Shown here: in pieces, positions 1-10,600 of the stretch
How positions within the stretch are numbered: the stretch's first letter is position 1
Layout of the letters: each line of letters starts with the position of its first letter
From: Pedobacter yulinensis
GTDB taxonomy: Bacteria; Bacteroidota; Bacteroidia; Sphingobacteriales; Sphingobacteriaceae
Length of the DNA stretch: 64,000 bases
Reading direction: 5' to 3'
Assembly (NCBI RefSeq): GCF_003029735.1
Contig: NZ_KZ686268.1
Location: 1,351,769-1,415,768 of the forward strand
Made by a program: the position numbers and the translations under genes
The notes under the pieces: generated by a model
The model's input: only the letters and a program-made list of their open reading frames with translations
Told to the model about the DNA's origin: nothing
Database searches by the model: none

Positions 1-1
1 T

Positions 2-1930
2 GACGGCTCGCTAACCTTTTCATCAGCCTACACCGTTGGCGATTTTTATTACGGCAAAAACGGGCGCGACACGCGCCGGCAGGTATTCAGGAACATTACC
101 GGTTTACGGTCTAAATTTTTTGACAACAAGTTTCGCGTTAATGTCGATTTTACTTTCCGAAATACCAACGAAGACATCAAACAGCGCCGGGTTCAGGTAC
201 CGTACAGCAATACCCGCGGCATCACATCGTACATCGGTACCACAACAAACGACTTGTTGTTCGATGGCAGGGAAACCCAATACCTGGCTACAAATATATA
301 CGGTGAATATGAGAACCGTTTCGGCGATCATTATTTCAAGGCCATGGCAGGCTACAATTATGAGCAGTCTACCTATAACCGTGTTGCCGTTCAGCGCAAC
401 GGGATCATCTTTGAAGATGCAAGCGATCTGAACCTCGCGCTCGGCCAGGCCATCACCACAACCGGCGGTTACGAACAATGGGCCATACTTGGCGGGTTTT
501 CGCGGCTCAACTACGCCTTCAAGGACCGCTACCTGCTCGAGGTCAATGCGCGGTATGATGGCTCTTCAAAGTTCCCGGCTTCGCAGCGCTTCGGGTTTTT
601 CCCCTCGGTTTCTGCCGGCTGGCGCATCAATAAGGAATCTTTCTGGACCGTGTCAGACAAGCTCATCTCAGACCTGAAGTTACGTGCCTCTTACGGCTCG
701 CTTGGTAACGGGAATATCAATTCATATGCGTTCCAGGAGATTTTTAACATTTCACAGTCGGGGGTCATCCTGAACGGATCACGTCCGCAGGTTACCCAAA
801 ACCCGAACGTGATTCCTGCCGGCTTAACCTGGGAAACCTCAACGACCACAAATGTGGGGCTGGACCTTTCCATGCTCTCGGGGCGGTTAAACTTTGCGGG
901 TGATGCGTATGTCCGTAAAACCACCGATATGTTTACCATCGGATTGACACCGCCCGCCGTGTTTGGTGCTGCGGTACCCAAAGGCAATTACGCAGACCTG
1001 ACTACCCGTGGCTGGGAGGTTTCTCTGTCCTGGAACGATAAGATTGGCAGCAATAGGCCTTTTGCTTACAATGTCAGGCTGACACTTGCAGACAACAAGA
1101 CGAAAATCGACAAGTACAACAATCCGGATAAATTGCTGAGCGACTATTACGAGGGGCAAACGCTGGGTGAGATCTGGGGTTATGAAACCGAAGGATTTTT
1201 TATTGACCAGGCTGATATCAACTCGCATGCAAAGCAAGCACCCCAGATGCGTGCCTCGCCAACCAACCTCTGGTATCCCGGCGATATCAAACTGCGCGAT
1301 CTGAACGGGGACGGCTTTATCAATGTTGGCAAGAACTCGGTCAACGATCCCGGCGATCGCCGCATTATCGGTAACTCTGCACCACGGTACAACTACGGCA
1401 TCAGCCTGGGTGCCAACTGGAACAACGTATTTTTCTCGGTATTTTTCCAGGGAATTGGCAAACAGCAGTGGTACCCGAGCACCGAAACGGAAATGTTCTG
1501 GGGGCAGTACAACCGGCCATACAACAACATCCCGACCTTCCACCTGGGCAATATGTGGACGCCTGAAAATACAGATGCCTATTTTCCGCGCACAATGTCG
1601 CGTGCAGCGTCGAGCAACACCAACCGAACGCTTGGCGTAGCACAGACACGGTACCTGCAGAATGTGGCTTACCTGCGCATGAAAAATATCCAGGTAGGCT
1701 ACAACCTCCCTGTAAAACTGGTGCAGCGCATTGGCGCGCGTACAGCCAGGGTGTTTTTCTCGGGCGAGAACCTGTTCACTTATTCGCCGATGTACAAGAT
1801 CGTCAAAACCATTGACGTTGAAAATGCCGTACCGTCTGACCAGGACCTCAACCCGAACAGCACGAATGGAGATGGTTACAACTACCCGCTCATGAAATCA
1901 TTCGCATTTGGTTTAAGCCTTGGTTTTTAA
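2..1930 (+). CDS. SusC/RagA-family TonB-dependent receptor, C-terminal part
   Basis: This is the C-terminal roughly 640 residues of an outer-membrane TonB-dependent receptor of the SusC/RagA type, the barrel that imports a substrate held by the SusD lid. The reading frame is open from base 2, so the gene starts before the window; the internal ATG at 254 is not the real start. The visible part is beta-barrel: many alternating aromatic strands, the typical segment LEVNARYDGSSKF, a DLNGDG stretch near the C-terminus and the terminal FGLSLGF ending in Phe, as in outer-membrane barrels. The plug and carboxypeptidase-like domains lie outside. The SusD partner follows after 20 bp and an EEP-family phosphoesterase after that. 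Family assignment is secure; the substrate is not visible. Confidence 0.95.
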   Translation, partial: DGSLTFSSAYTVGDFYYGKNGRDTRRQVFRNITGLRSKFFDNKFRVNVDFTFRNTNEDIKQRRVQVPYSNTRGITSYIGTTTNDLLFDGRETQYLATNIYGEYENRFGDHYFKAMAGYNYEQSTYNRVAVQRNGIIFEDASDLNLALGQAITTTGGYEQWAILGGFSRLNYAFKDRYLLEVNARYDGSSKFPASQRFGFFPSVSAGWRINKESFWTVSDKLISDLKLRASYGSLGNGNINSYAFQEIFNISQSGVILNGSRPQVTQNPNVIPAGLTWETSTTTNVGLDLSMLSGRLNFAGDAYVRKTTDMFTIGLTPPAVFGAAVPKGNYADLTTRGWEVSLSWNDKIGSNRPFAYNVRLTLADNKTKIDKYNNPDKLLSDYYEGQTLGEIWGYETEGFFIDQADINSHAKQAPQMRASPTNLWYPGDIKLRDLNGDGFINVGKNSVNDPGDRRIIGNSAPRYNYGISLGANWNNVFFSVFFQGIGKQQWYPSTETEMFWGQYNRPYNNIPTFHLGNMWTPENTDAYFPRTMSRAASSNTNRTLGVAQTRYLQNVAYLRMKNIQVGYNLPVKLVQRIGARTARVFFSGENLFTYSPMYKIVKTIDVENAVPSDQDLNPNSTNGDGYNYPLMKSFAFGLSLGF

Positions 1931-1950
1931 CGGGAATAAAAATTAAAGAC

Positions 1951-3729
1951 ATGAAAAAACAACTGATATATATACTTGTGGGGCTTGTTACTTTGGTTTC
2001 CTGTAAAAAACTGGAGCAGGAACCCGAATCGTCAGCCTCGAAGCAGGCCGTTTTCGGTAATGAGAGCGGGCTGCGGTTATACACCAATTCTTTTTACAAC
2101 ATGGGTTTCCTGCCGAGAAATTCGACCAGCCAGGACGCCATGTCAGACTACCTGGCCGTACGTGAGGTGCAGGCATTCATCAGGCCCGGAGCCTACGCAC
2201 CAAACACCAGTTCGGGCTGGACCTGGAACGAGCTGCGTAACATCAATTATTTCATTGCAAACTGTACCGACCCGGCCGTTCCTGCCGATGTAAGGAACAA
2301 TTACCTCGGTATTGCGCGGTATTTCCGCGCCTACTTCTATATGGAAAAGGTAAAGCGATTCGGCGATGTGCCCTGGATCGGCAAACCGCTTGATATTACT
2401 GACCCGACATTGAATGCAGGCCGGGACAAGCGCACCCTGGTTATGGACTCTGTACTGGCCGACCTTAATTTTGCCTGTGCGAATATCAAGGCAACAAACG
2501 ATCCCAGCAGGACGACCGTAACCAAATGGGTGGCCTATGCCTATAAATCGCGGGTGTGTCTGTTCGAAGGCACGTTCCGCAAATACCATGACGAGCTGAA
2601 CCTGCAGGCAACCGCCGAAAAGTGGCTGCAGGAAGCTGCAGCGGCTGCCGGTGAGATCATGAAAAGCGGCGGCTACAGCCTGAATACAACCGGGGGGCCG
2701 GGTGCTTCTTACCGCCAGGTCTTTACCAGCACCGCACCCGTTGCCGCTGAAGTGTTGCAGGCAGCTGTAGCCGACGTGAACCTGGGTGTACTGAACGAAG
2801 CAAACTGGTGGTGGACCAGCGGGACCTATGGTGCCAAAGCCAGTTTCATCCGCACGTTTATCAACACCTACCTGAAGCTTGATGGCACGCCTTTCACCAA
2901 CGATCCGAGTTACAGGACCATGCTGTTCAAAGATGAAGTGAAAAACCGGGACCTGCGTTTGAAACAGACGATCCGCTCAGGCGACTACAAACGGATCAGC
3001 GCAGGGCAGCAAGTACCCGCGCCGCCCGTATTCTCCTATACCTTTACAGGTTACCAGCCTATTAAATGGACACTCGACGACATGTATTACGATGCAGGTG
3101 CCCTGAATATCAATGCGGTGTCCTTGTTCAGATACGCCGAGGTACTCCTGAATTATGCCGAGGCCAAAGCTGAACTGGGCACCCTGACCGATGCAGACTG
3201 GGCCACGACCGTAGGTGCGCTGCGTGCCCGTGCCGGCATTACCGGTGGCCTGACCACCATGCCGGTCGTTGCAGACCCCTACCTGAAGGCGAATTACTTT
3301 CCGTTAATCAATGATCCGCGCATTTTGGAGATCAGGCGGGAGCGGGGTATAGAGCTGAGCCTGGAAGGATTCCGGCTTGCCGACCTGCTGCGCTGGAAAC
3401 GGGGCGAACTCATGACGCAGGAATGGAACGGCTTTTATGTACCTTCCTTAAATACCCCGATGGACCTCAACGAAGACGGTATCCTGGACGTGGCCTTTTA
3501 CAGGGGTACGAAACCCAGTCCGGCTGTTGCGGGTGTCACCTATGTAGACGTTTCGCCGACCATCGGCAATGCCGTCAATTCCCAGCAATTGAAAAACGGA
3601 ACTTCGGGCGAGCTGGTCTGGATGAACGAGATCGAGCGCAGGTGGAGCGATAAGCTGTATTTTTACCCGATACCTCTGAATGACCTGATTAGAAACCCCG
3701 CGCTCGGGCAAAACCCGGGCTGGCAATAA
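1951..3729 (+). CDS. SusD/RagB-family nutrient-binding lipoprotein
   Basis: This is a surface lipoprotein that caps the SusC barrel and binds the imported ligand. A signal sequence ends in a lipobox (LVSC, Cys18). The protein has 592 residues, within the usual SusD range. It shows SusD hallmarks: an N-terminal TPR-like part (residues about 90-220, with the YFRAYFYMEKVKRFGDVPW stretch), later LFRYAEVLLNYAEAKAELG, and the terminal RRERGIELSLEGFRLADLLRWKRGE region, ending in LGQNPGW. It lies 20 bp behind the SusC gene and 7 bp ahead of the EEP phosphoesterase, so the three are almost certainly one transcript. The ligand cannot be read from sequence; the neighbour suggests a phosphorylated compound (inference). 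Confidence 0.95.
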   Translation: MKKQLIYILVGLVTLVSCKKLEQEPESSASKQAVFGNESGLRLYTNSFYNMGFLPRNSTSQDAMSDYLAVREVQAFIRPGAYAPNTSSGWTWNELRNINYFIANCTDPAVPADVRNNYLGIARYFRAYFYMEKVKRFGDVPWIGKPLDITDPTLNAGRDKRTLVMDSVLADLNFACANIKATNDPSRTTVTKWVAYAYKSRVCLFEGTFRKYHDELNLQATAEKWLQEAAAAAGEIMKSGGYSLNTTGGPGASYRQVFTSTAPVAAEVLQAAVADVNLGVLNEANWWWTSGTYGAKASFIRTFINTYLKLDGTPFTNDPSYRTMLFKDEVKNRDLRLKQTIRSGDYKRISAGQQVPAPPVFSYTFTGYQPIKWTLDDMYYDAGALNINAVSLFRYAEVLLNYAEAKAELGTLTDADWATTVGALRARAGITGGLTTMPVVADPYLKANYFPLINDPRILEIRRERGIELSLEGFRLADLLRWKRGELMTQEWNGFYVPSLNTPMDLNEDGILDVAFYRGTKPSPAVAGVTYVDVSPTIGNAVNSQQLKNGTSGELVWMNEIERRWSDKLYFYPIPLNDLIRNPALGQNPGWQ

Positions 3730-3736
3730 GAAGCTT

Positions 3737-4579
3737 ATGAAAATTAAACTGATCACCGCAGCAATTGTGTTGTTAGCCGGCACGCTGCTGCAAGCCCATG
3801 CGCAACGCCTGACCATTGGTACCTTCAATATCCGGTACGACAACCCGAAAGATTCGGGTAACCTCTGGGTTAACCGCGCGCCCATCGTGTCAAGCCTGAT
3901 CCGCTTTCATGGTTTCGATGTACTTGGCGTTCAGGAAGGCCTGAAAAACCAGCTGGACGATATCAGCCGGGCACTGCCTGAGTATACCCGTTACGGCAAA
4001 GGCCGTGATGACGGGAAGGAAGGTGGGGAACATTCAGCCATCTATTTCAGGAAAGACCGGTTCAAACTGCTTAAAAGCGGCGATTTCTGGTTGTCTGAAA
4101 CACCAGATAAGCCAGGACTCGGTTGGGACGCCACCTGCTGCAACCGCATTTGCTCCTGGGTGTACCTTGAAGATCTGCAGACCAAAAAAAGGTTTTATAC
4201 CTTCAATGTACATTTTGACCACCAGGGCAAAGTGGCCAGAAAGGAAAGTGCGAAACTGATCCTGACCAGGATCAATGCCATTGCAGGCAATGCGCCTGTC
4301 TTGCTCACCGGCGATTTCAATGGCGGGCGCGACAGTGAGTGGTACCTGACCATTGCCAATTCAGGACTGCTCAAAGATGTGCACAGCGCTGTAAAACACC
4401 CTTATGCAAATAACTCCTCGTCGAACGGCTTCAGAACGCCGCGCAGCATGGCGGTTATTGATCATATCTTTATGACCAAACAGTTCGGAGCAAGCCGTTG
4501 GGGTATTCTAACCGATACCTATTTCGGTAAGTATCCCTCAGACCACTTCCCGGTACTGGCAGAAGTGACGCTGAAATAG
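3737..4579 (+). CDS. Endonuclease/exonuclease/phosphatase-family protein, secreted
   Basis: This is a metal-dependent phosphoesterase of the DNase I/EEP fold, with 280 residues including a signal peptide of about 22 residues ending in AHAQ. Fold motifs are visible in order: GTFNIRYDN (Asn31), GVQEGL (metal-binding Glu67), LLTGDFNGG (Asp and Asn of the active site) and the C-terminal SDHFPV with the catalytic Asp-His. The FNIRYD start and overall length match secreted bacterial EEP hydrolases that act on phosphodiesters or phosphomonoesters, not large nucleases; the exact substrate is unknown. It starts 7 bp after the SusD stop and is the last gene of the operon, being followed by a strong terminator. 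Placement behind SusCD suggests it processes the ligand in the periplasm or at the surface. Confidence 0.92.
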   Translation: MKIKLITAAIVLLAGTLLQAHAQRLTIGTFNIRYDNPKDSGNLWVNRAPIVSSLIRFHGFDVLGVQEGLKNQLDDISRALPEYTRYGKGRDDGKEGGEHSAIYFRKDRFKLLKSGDFWLSETPDKPGLGWDATCCNRICSWVYLEDLQTKKRFYTFNVHFDHQGKVARKESAKLILTRINAIAGNAPVLLTGDFNGGRDSEWYLTIANSGLLKDVHSAVKHPYANNSSSNGFRTPRSMAVIDHIFMTKQFGASRWGILTDTYFGKYPSDHFPVLAEVTLK

Positions 4580-4601
4580 GCGGGAACACCAAATACGAAT
4601 C

Positions 4602-4637
4602 GCCTCCATAAGTGTGAGCTTATGGGGGCTGTTTTTT
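4602..4637 (+). terminator. Rho-independent terminator of the SusCD-EEP operon
   Basis: An 11-bp stem with one G-T pair (left arm 4602-4612, right arm 4619-4629) and a 6-nt loop is followed by a run of six T. It begins 22 bp after the phosphoesterase stop codon. The remaining sequence to 4905 holds only short open frames with no coding character. Confidence 0.88.
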
Positions 4638-4905
4638 GTTGAAACATGCGGTTACGGTTCTGAATAGCCGCTCACACCCTTGCGCTTTAAGCGCTGGCGT
4701 TGGTGCAGGGGTTTGCCTGTGGCTTGGGAGCGCGCAGCAGGGTCGATGTCTGTATTGCGACAAGACGGGTGTACAGACACACGATGGGATCTATGACCGA
4801 AAAACAGAATGCGCTCACTTTTGTTAATTTTTACATAACCCGGGCATTTTATTTTTCTTACAAGATAAAATTGCTGTATATTAGTAGGTAATTCATCGTT
4901 TTGCC

Positions 4906-5136
4906 ATGTCCATTCTTACAGAACTTTCCGTCAGCATCAGAAATGTCCTTGATACATTTTTTGGCTCAGACACCGATGTGATGAGCCAGCAGGTGAAATA
5001 CATCATGGCCAATCCGCAAGACCGCAGAAACTACCTGAATGCGCTCCAGAAACTTCGTGCACTCGAAGAGCAGGGGCAACATGGAACTGAGGTGGTCAGG
5101 TTAAGCAACAACGAAAGTCTCGAGCTTACCGTTTAA
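4906..5136 (+). CDS. Small hypothetical protein, first gene of a two-gene unit
   Basis: This is a 76-residue soluble protein that I do not recognise. It has no signal peptide or membrane segment; the middle is helical and charged (QQVKYIMANPQDRRNYLNALQKLRALEEQ) and the end is NNESLELTV. It is followed after 9 bp by the multi-pass membrane protein gene, so the two are probably translated from one message. About 330 bp separate it from the preceding operon terminator, so it should have its own promoter; the upstream stretch is AT-rich but I see no clear consensus. Coding is supported by tight spacing and regular codon use. Confidence 0.7.
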   Translation: MSILTELSVSIRNVLDTFFGSDTDVMSQQVKYIMANPQDRRNYLNALQKLRALEEQGQHGTEVVRLSNNESLELTV

Positions 5137-5145
5137 GTCATATTC

Positions 5146-6153
5146 ATGGAAGCCGGGGTGACCATTTTCAGCATCGCCTATGTGGTGGTGCTCATTGTTC
5201 CCGGTATCATTTTTAAAAGGTTCTTTTTTCAGGGGGCATTCTCCGGTCAGTTCAATACGGGTTTGTTTGCAGACCGGATCATTACAAGTCTTTTTTGGGG
5301 AATCCTGGTGCAGATCATTGGCATCCTGTCTTACAGCCGTATTGTGAACCTGGGGTATAACGATCTCAAAAACAATGTACAAACGGTTTACAGCAACCTT
5401 CAGAAAAATAACCTGCCAGACTTTGACTCGTCAGAACTGCTGCACATGTTCGTATACGCGATTTACTGCGTGATCCTTGCTGCCTGCCTCGGCTTTTTCC
5501 TGTTTAAAACCATCCGGCTGCTGGGACTTGACCTTAAATTTCCCGCTTTCCGTTTTCTGAACCAATGGCATTATTATTTCAGGGGCGAGATTCTCCGCAC
5601 GCGCGAATTCAGGCCTTCGGGCAAAGGGCGGGTGCTGTCGACCGAGGTAGACATCATTGTGCGCGATGGAAATGATTCGAATCTTTTTTCCGGCCTGCTT
5701 ACGCAGTACACGCTGAACAGGCAAAATGAACTGGAGGCACTTTACCTGACCGGAGCCACGCGGTATTCCCAGTCACAAAAGGGTGTGAAAGCCATACCGG
5801 GAGACATTTTAATTATTCCCTATTCCACTGTTCACAACCTCAATATCCGCTACAATTACCAGGTCAGGAAAGAACGGGAGCGGGGCAGATACCTGTACAT
5901 TACCGTTTTCGGACTGGTCCTGATCTTCTGCATAGTGTATCCCTGGTTTCTCGAAATCAGCATCTGGCGCAAGGTGCTCGGCGTAATCACCCTGTTTTCC
6001 GGCTGGCTGTTTCTTTCAACCTATTTTATGTCCTTTTTCCGGCCGTCTGCCGGTGCTGTTCCGCTGTCGACAGGGGCAAGAATACTGATCGTTCTCCTTT
6101 TCCTGACCATGCTGACCATATCTGCGTGGATCCTCATGGGTGTCGGGTTGTAG
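5146..6153 (+). CDS. Multi-pass membrane protein of unknown function
   Basis: This 335-residue protein has about six membrane segments: one at the N-terminus (residues about 7-24), a second at about 45-65, a third around 105-130, then a soluble block of some 110 residues (about 140-250) and two or three more membrane segments before the C-terminus (about 250-335). The soluble part contains EVDIIVRDGNDSNLFSGLL and IPGDILIIPYSTVHNLNIRY and may be a small beta domain. I cannot name the family with confidence. It follows the 76-residue gene by 9 bp and converges with the RND operon. No catalytic motif is evident; a scaffold, sensor or transporter accessory role are all possible. Confidence 0.8.
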   Translation: MEAGVTIFSIAYVVVLIVPGIIFKRFFFQGAFSGQFNTGLFADRIITSLFWGILVQIIGILSYSRIVNLGYNDLKNNVQTVYSNLQKNNLPDFDSSELLHMFVYAIYCVILAACLGFFLFKTIRLLGLDLKFPAFRFLNQWHYYFRGEILRTREFRPSGKGRVLSTEVDIIVRDGNDSNLFSGLLTQYTLNRQNELEALYLTGATRYSQSQKGVKAIPGDILIIPYSTVHNLNIRYNYQVRKERERGRYLYITVFGLVLIFCIVYPWFLEISIWRKVLGVITLFSGWLFLSTYFMSFFRPSAGAVPLSTGARILIVLLFLTMLTISAWILMGVGL

Positions 6154-6168
6154 CCAGCTTCGAATAAG

Positions 6169-6198
6169 TTAAAAAAAGCCGGCCAATGCTGGCCGGCT
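6169..6198 (-). terminator. Rho-independent terminator of the RND efflux operon
   Basis: A perfect 8-bp, GC-rich stem (6177-6184 with 6191-6198, loop of six) is followed on the minus strand by a run of seven T. It lies just past the stop of the outer-membrane factor gene. The plus-strand side has no T run, so it serves the minus-strand operon. Confidence 0.9.
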
Positions 6199-6203
6199 CC
6201 GTA

Positions 6204-7643
6204 TTACTTCCAACCGCCGCCTAAGTCGCGGTATACGTTTGTAACAGCCAGCAGCTGGTCCTTTTTTGTCTCGATCAGCTCCAGTTTTGCTTCGAGGGCA
6301 TCGCGCTGGGTCATGAGCACCTCCAGGTAGTCGGCCCGTGCTGACCTGAACAGGGCGTTCGAAATGGCCGTCGAGCGATCGAGCGCCGCAACCTGTTCTG
6401 ATCTGAAACCATAACTTTCTTTCAAATTGGCAATTTTAGCGAGTTGCGTCGACACTTCCAGGTAAGCTGCCAGGATGGTTCTTTCGTAGTTGTACATGGC
6501 CTGTACCTGCCGGGCATTGGCATTGTAAAACTCGGCTTTAATGGCGGCGCGGTTTACGAGCGGTGCGGCCAGATCGCCGGCCATGGAATACAGCATAGAC
6601 TCCGGCAGCTTAACCAGGTAAGACGGTTTGAATGCCTGCACGCCGAGTGCGGCCGTAATGCCCAGCGATGGGTAAAATTCGGCCCGGGCTATCTTCACGT
6701 CGAGTTTTGCTGCACTAAGTTCGAGTTCGGCTTTCCTGATATCGGGGCGATTGGAAAGCAGCATCGCCGGCAGGCCCGTATGGGTTACAGGAAGAGTTTC
6801 TTGCAGAAAACCGGTGCTGTTGCGTTTTATGGCCTGAGGGTACCTGCCTAACAGGAGATTGAGCGTATTTTCGGCTTCAGTAATTTTCTGCCGCACCTCA
6901 AATTCCAAACTCAGGGAACGCTGTACCTCGGCCTGAAACTTTTGTACGGCAAGTTCTGTTGTGCGGGCTGCTTCTTTCTGAATTCGTACGATCTTCAGGG
7001 CGTTCTGCTGCAGCGCGATGGTTTGCTGTACCACGGCCAGCTGGTTATCTAATGCGAGCAGTTCATAATAAGTTCTGGCAACCTCGGCAATCAGGTTCGT
7101 CAGTACGAAGTTTTTGCCCTCTACGGTGGCCAGGTAGCGGGCAAGAGCTGCTTTTTTTGCGTTCCTGAGTTTTTTCCAGATGTCAATCTCCCAGTTGGCG
7201 TACAGCGAGATACCAAAATCGGCAAGCGGATCGGGCACCGGTTTTCCGGGCTCAATTTCTGTCGATGCATCGCCGGCACCCTGGCTGGTGTAACGGCCCG
7301 GTTTATCAAGGCCGGCTCCGATCCGTGCACCCACAACCGGCCGGAGCGGCGCCTGCCTCAGGTGCACATCGTTGCGGGCCAGGCTAATCTCCTGCATCGT
7401 TATGTTTAATTCCTGGTTGTTCTTCACCGCGGTGTCAATCAGCGCGACCAGGTTGCTGTCGTTAAAAAATGTTTGCCAGGGCAGGGCGGCGGCACTGGTC
7501 CTGTCAGGTACAGCAGGGTGCGCAAAACGGTCAGGTATGCTGCGGTTTTCGTTGCGCTGCGTCATGACGGGTATTTTGCACCCGGCCGCGGCAAGCAGGA
7601 GCGCCGCCAGGAGCAGGCTTGCCTGTGTTTTATATGTTAACAT
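6204..7643 (-). CDS. RND efflux outer-membrane lipoprotein (TolC/OprM/NodT family)
   Basis: This is the outer-membrane exit duct of the tripartite efflux pump encoded by this operon. It has 479 residues, normal for the family. The signal sequence ends in a lipobox with Cys22 (AAGCK). Two outer-membrane-efflux repeats are visible as long helical stretches, with the family motifs SLYANWEIDIWKKLR in the first half and LLSNRPDIRKAELELSAAKLDVKIARAEFYPSLGI in the second. It starts 2 bp after the stop of the pump gene, so translation is coupled. It is the last gene of adaptor-pump-duct order and is followed by the terminator at 6169-6198. Confidence 0.95.
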   Translation of the reverse strand: MLTYKTQASLLLAALLLAAAGCKIPVMTQRNENRSIPDRFAHPAVPDRTSAAALPWQTFFNDSNLVALIDTAVKNNQELNITMQEISLARNDVHLRQAPLRPVVGARIGAGLDKPGRYTSQGAGDASTEIEPGKPVPDPLADFGISLYANWEIDIWKKLRNAKKAALARYLATVEGKNFVLTNLIAEVARTYYELLALDNQLAVVQQTIALQQNALKIVRIQKEAARTTELAVQKFQAEVQRSLSLEFEVRQKITEAENTLNLLLGRYPQAIKRNSTGFLQETLPVTHTGLPAMLLSNRPDIRKAELELSAAKLDVKIARAEFYPSLGITAALGVQAFKPSYLVKLPESMLYSMAGDLAAPLVNRAAIKAEFYNANARQVQAMYNYERTILAAYLEVSTQLAKIANLKESYGFRSEQVAALDRSTAISNALFRSARADYLEVLMTQRDALEAKLELIETKKDQLLAVTNVYRDLGGGWK

Positions 7644-7645
7644 AA

Positions 7646-10600
7646 CTATAGATCTTCTGTTAAGGGACTGTCTTCTTCATTTTTTATTAAGGGATGCCGT
7701 TCAGCAATACGGCCGAAAATGTAATACAGGCCCGGTACGACAAGCACGCCGAAAACGGTCCCGAACAACATGCCGCCAGCGGCGGCGGCACCGATGGTCC
7801 GGTTGCCTATTGCACCGGGTCCGGATGCGAACACCAGCGGAATGAGGCCCGCTATAAACGCGAAGGAAGTCATCAGGATCGGTCTGAACCGGATACCGGC
7901 ACCCTCCATGGCTGCCTGGAGCACCGTGGCGCCCTCGCTATGCCGCTGCACCGCAAACTCAACGATCAGCACGGCATTTTTGCCCAGCAAACCGATCAGC
8001 ATGACCATGGCAACCTGTGCATAAATGTTGTTCTCAAGACCAAGCAGCTTCAGAATGAGAAAGGCGCCAAATATACCTGCCGGCAGGGAAAGGATCACGC
8101 TCAGTGGCAAAACAAAGCTTTCATACTGCGCAGAAAGGATCAGGTACACAAAACCCAGGCAAATGAGGAAAATGTACACGGCCTCGTTGCCCCGCGCCAC
8201 TTCATCTTTCGATATGCCAGCCCAGTCAATGCCAAAACCCCTTGGCAGCGTTTTTTCTGCCACTTCCCTGATGGCGTCAATGGCGGCACCGCTGCTATAC
8301 CCCGCAGCGGCCGATCCGCTGATCTCGGCAGCATTATACATGTTGTGCCGGGTAATTTCAGACAAGCCGTACACCTTTTCCATTTTCATAAATGCTGAAA
8401 AAGGCACCATCTCGTCACGGTCGTTCTTTACGTACAGTTTAAAAATGTCTTCAGGCAGCGCCCGGTACTGGGGCAGGGCCTGCACCATCACTTTGTATTG
8501 GCGGTCAAATTTGATAAAGCTTGTTTCATAGTTGCTGCCAACCAGGGTAGAGAGCGTATTCATGGCATTTTCAATGGTAACGCCTTTCTGCTGTGCAATG
8601 TCGTTATCGATGCGCATCATGTATTGCGGGAAACTTGCGCTGTAAAATGTAAACACAGACGACAGCTCCTGCCGGCGGCTCAGCTCCCTGACAAAGTCAT
8701 GGCTTACCGTTTCCATTTTTTTGAAGTCGCCGGATCCCGCTTTGTCAAGCAGACGCAGCTCGAAGCCGCCTGCGGCACCGTAACCCGGCACGGCAGGTGG
8801 CTGAAAAAATTCGATCGTGGCGCCGGTAATGTCTTTTGATCTTTCTTCCAGCTCTTTGATCATATCCTGTGCCGATTCTTTACGGTCTTCCCAGCTTTTC
8901 AGGTTGATCAGGCAGGTGCCCGAGTTGGCCCCGGTGCCTTCAGTCAGGATTTCGTATCCCGCGAGGGAAGAAACCGATTGCACGCCGTCAATCTCTTCGG
9001 TGATTTTCTGTAGCTGCTCGGCTACCTGATTGGTGCGCTCAAGGGAAGAGCCTGGAGGTGTTTGAATCACGGCATAAACCATCCCCTGGTCTTCGTTGGG
9101 AATGAAACCCGAGGGAAGGCTGGCATTGAGAAACCAGATGCCCGTACAGAAAGCCAGCAAGGCCATAAAAGTAACCGACCTGCGGCTGATGATTTTTCGC
9201 AGCAGGTTTTCGTACCGCCCCGTTAGCCGGTTGAAACCCTGATTAAAAGCCGCCAGCACGCGGTCCATCCGGTTCTGAGGGCGGGCTGCATCATGTTTTT
9301 TGAGCATGATGGCGCAGAGGGCAGGCGTAAGTGTCAAAGCCACGACCCCTGACAAAATAATGGCTGTGGCCATGGTGATGGAGAATTGCCGGTAAAAGAT
9401 CCCTACTGGCCCTGACATAAATGCGACAGGAATAAAAACCGCCGCCATCAAAAAAGTAATGGCAATAATTGCACCGCTGATCTCTTTCATGGCCTGTTTG
9501 GTAGCCTTTCGCGGCGCGAGGTGTTTTGTTTCCATTTTTGCATGCACCGCCTCAATAACCACGATGGCGTCGTCTACGACAACGCCGATGGCCAGCACCA
9601 GGGCAAAAAGCGTGATGAGGTTCAGCGTAATCCCGAAAAACTGCATGAACACAAAGGTGCCGATCAGCGACACGGGAACGGCAATGGCCGGGATAAGTGT
9701 GGAGCGCCAGTCGCCGAGGAATAAAAATACGACAAGCGCTACCAGGATGAAGGCTTCAACAAGGGTGTGAATGACCTTCTCCATAGAAGCGTCCAGAAAC
9801 CTGGATACATCATAGCTGATCTCGTAATCAAGACCTTGCGGGAACGAGCTCTTTTTTATTTCCTGCAGTTTGGTCTTGACATCTTTGATTACCTGGCTGG
9901 CATTGCTGCCGTAAGATTGCTTCAGTACAATCGCTGCCGAAGGCCGGCCATTTAGGTTTGAATACAGGTCGTACATGGCGCTGCCGAATTCAACGTCAGC
10001 CACGTCTTTTAGGCGCAGCATTTCGCCCTTTGAACTTGAGCGCACCACGATATTTTCGTAACCGGCCTGGGTATTGAAACGGCCAGGGTACTTCAGTACA
10101 TACTCAAAGGCCTGTGAACGTTTACCCGAGCTTTCGCCCGTTTTGCCTGGAGAGGCTTCCAGGCTTTGCTCGTTCAGTGCTTTCAGCACCTCTTCGGCAG
10201 AGATCTTATAAGCCAGCATGCGGTCAGGTTTGAGCCAGATGCGCATGGCGTATTCCCTGTTGCCGAGGATGTCTGCCACGCCGACACCATCTACGCGTTT
10301 CAGTTCTGAAAGCACATTGATGTCGGCAAAGTTGTAGAGAAACTTCTGGTCCAGGTGCGGGTCTTTCGAGTAGAGGTTCACATACATGAGCATGTTTGAT
10401 TCTTCACGTGTAATCTTCACGCCTTCGCGCACCACCAGGGGCGGCAGTTTATTGACTACAGAGGCCACACGGTTCTGTACATTGAGCGATGCCTGATTGG
10501 GGTCTGTACCAAGGTTGAAGACGACTTGTATCGTCGCCTCGCCATCGTTTCCGGCGTCTGAGGCCATATATTTCATGCCGGGAACACCATTAATGGCCCT

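Noticed and set aside
4636..4891. Two short overlapping open frames after the first terminator.
   Set aside because: No ribosome-site, family or codon support; the sequence looks like a leader region.
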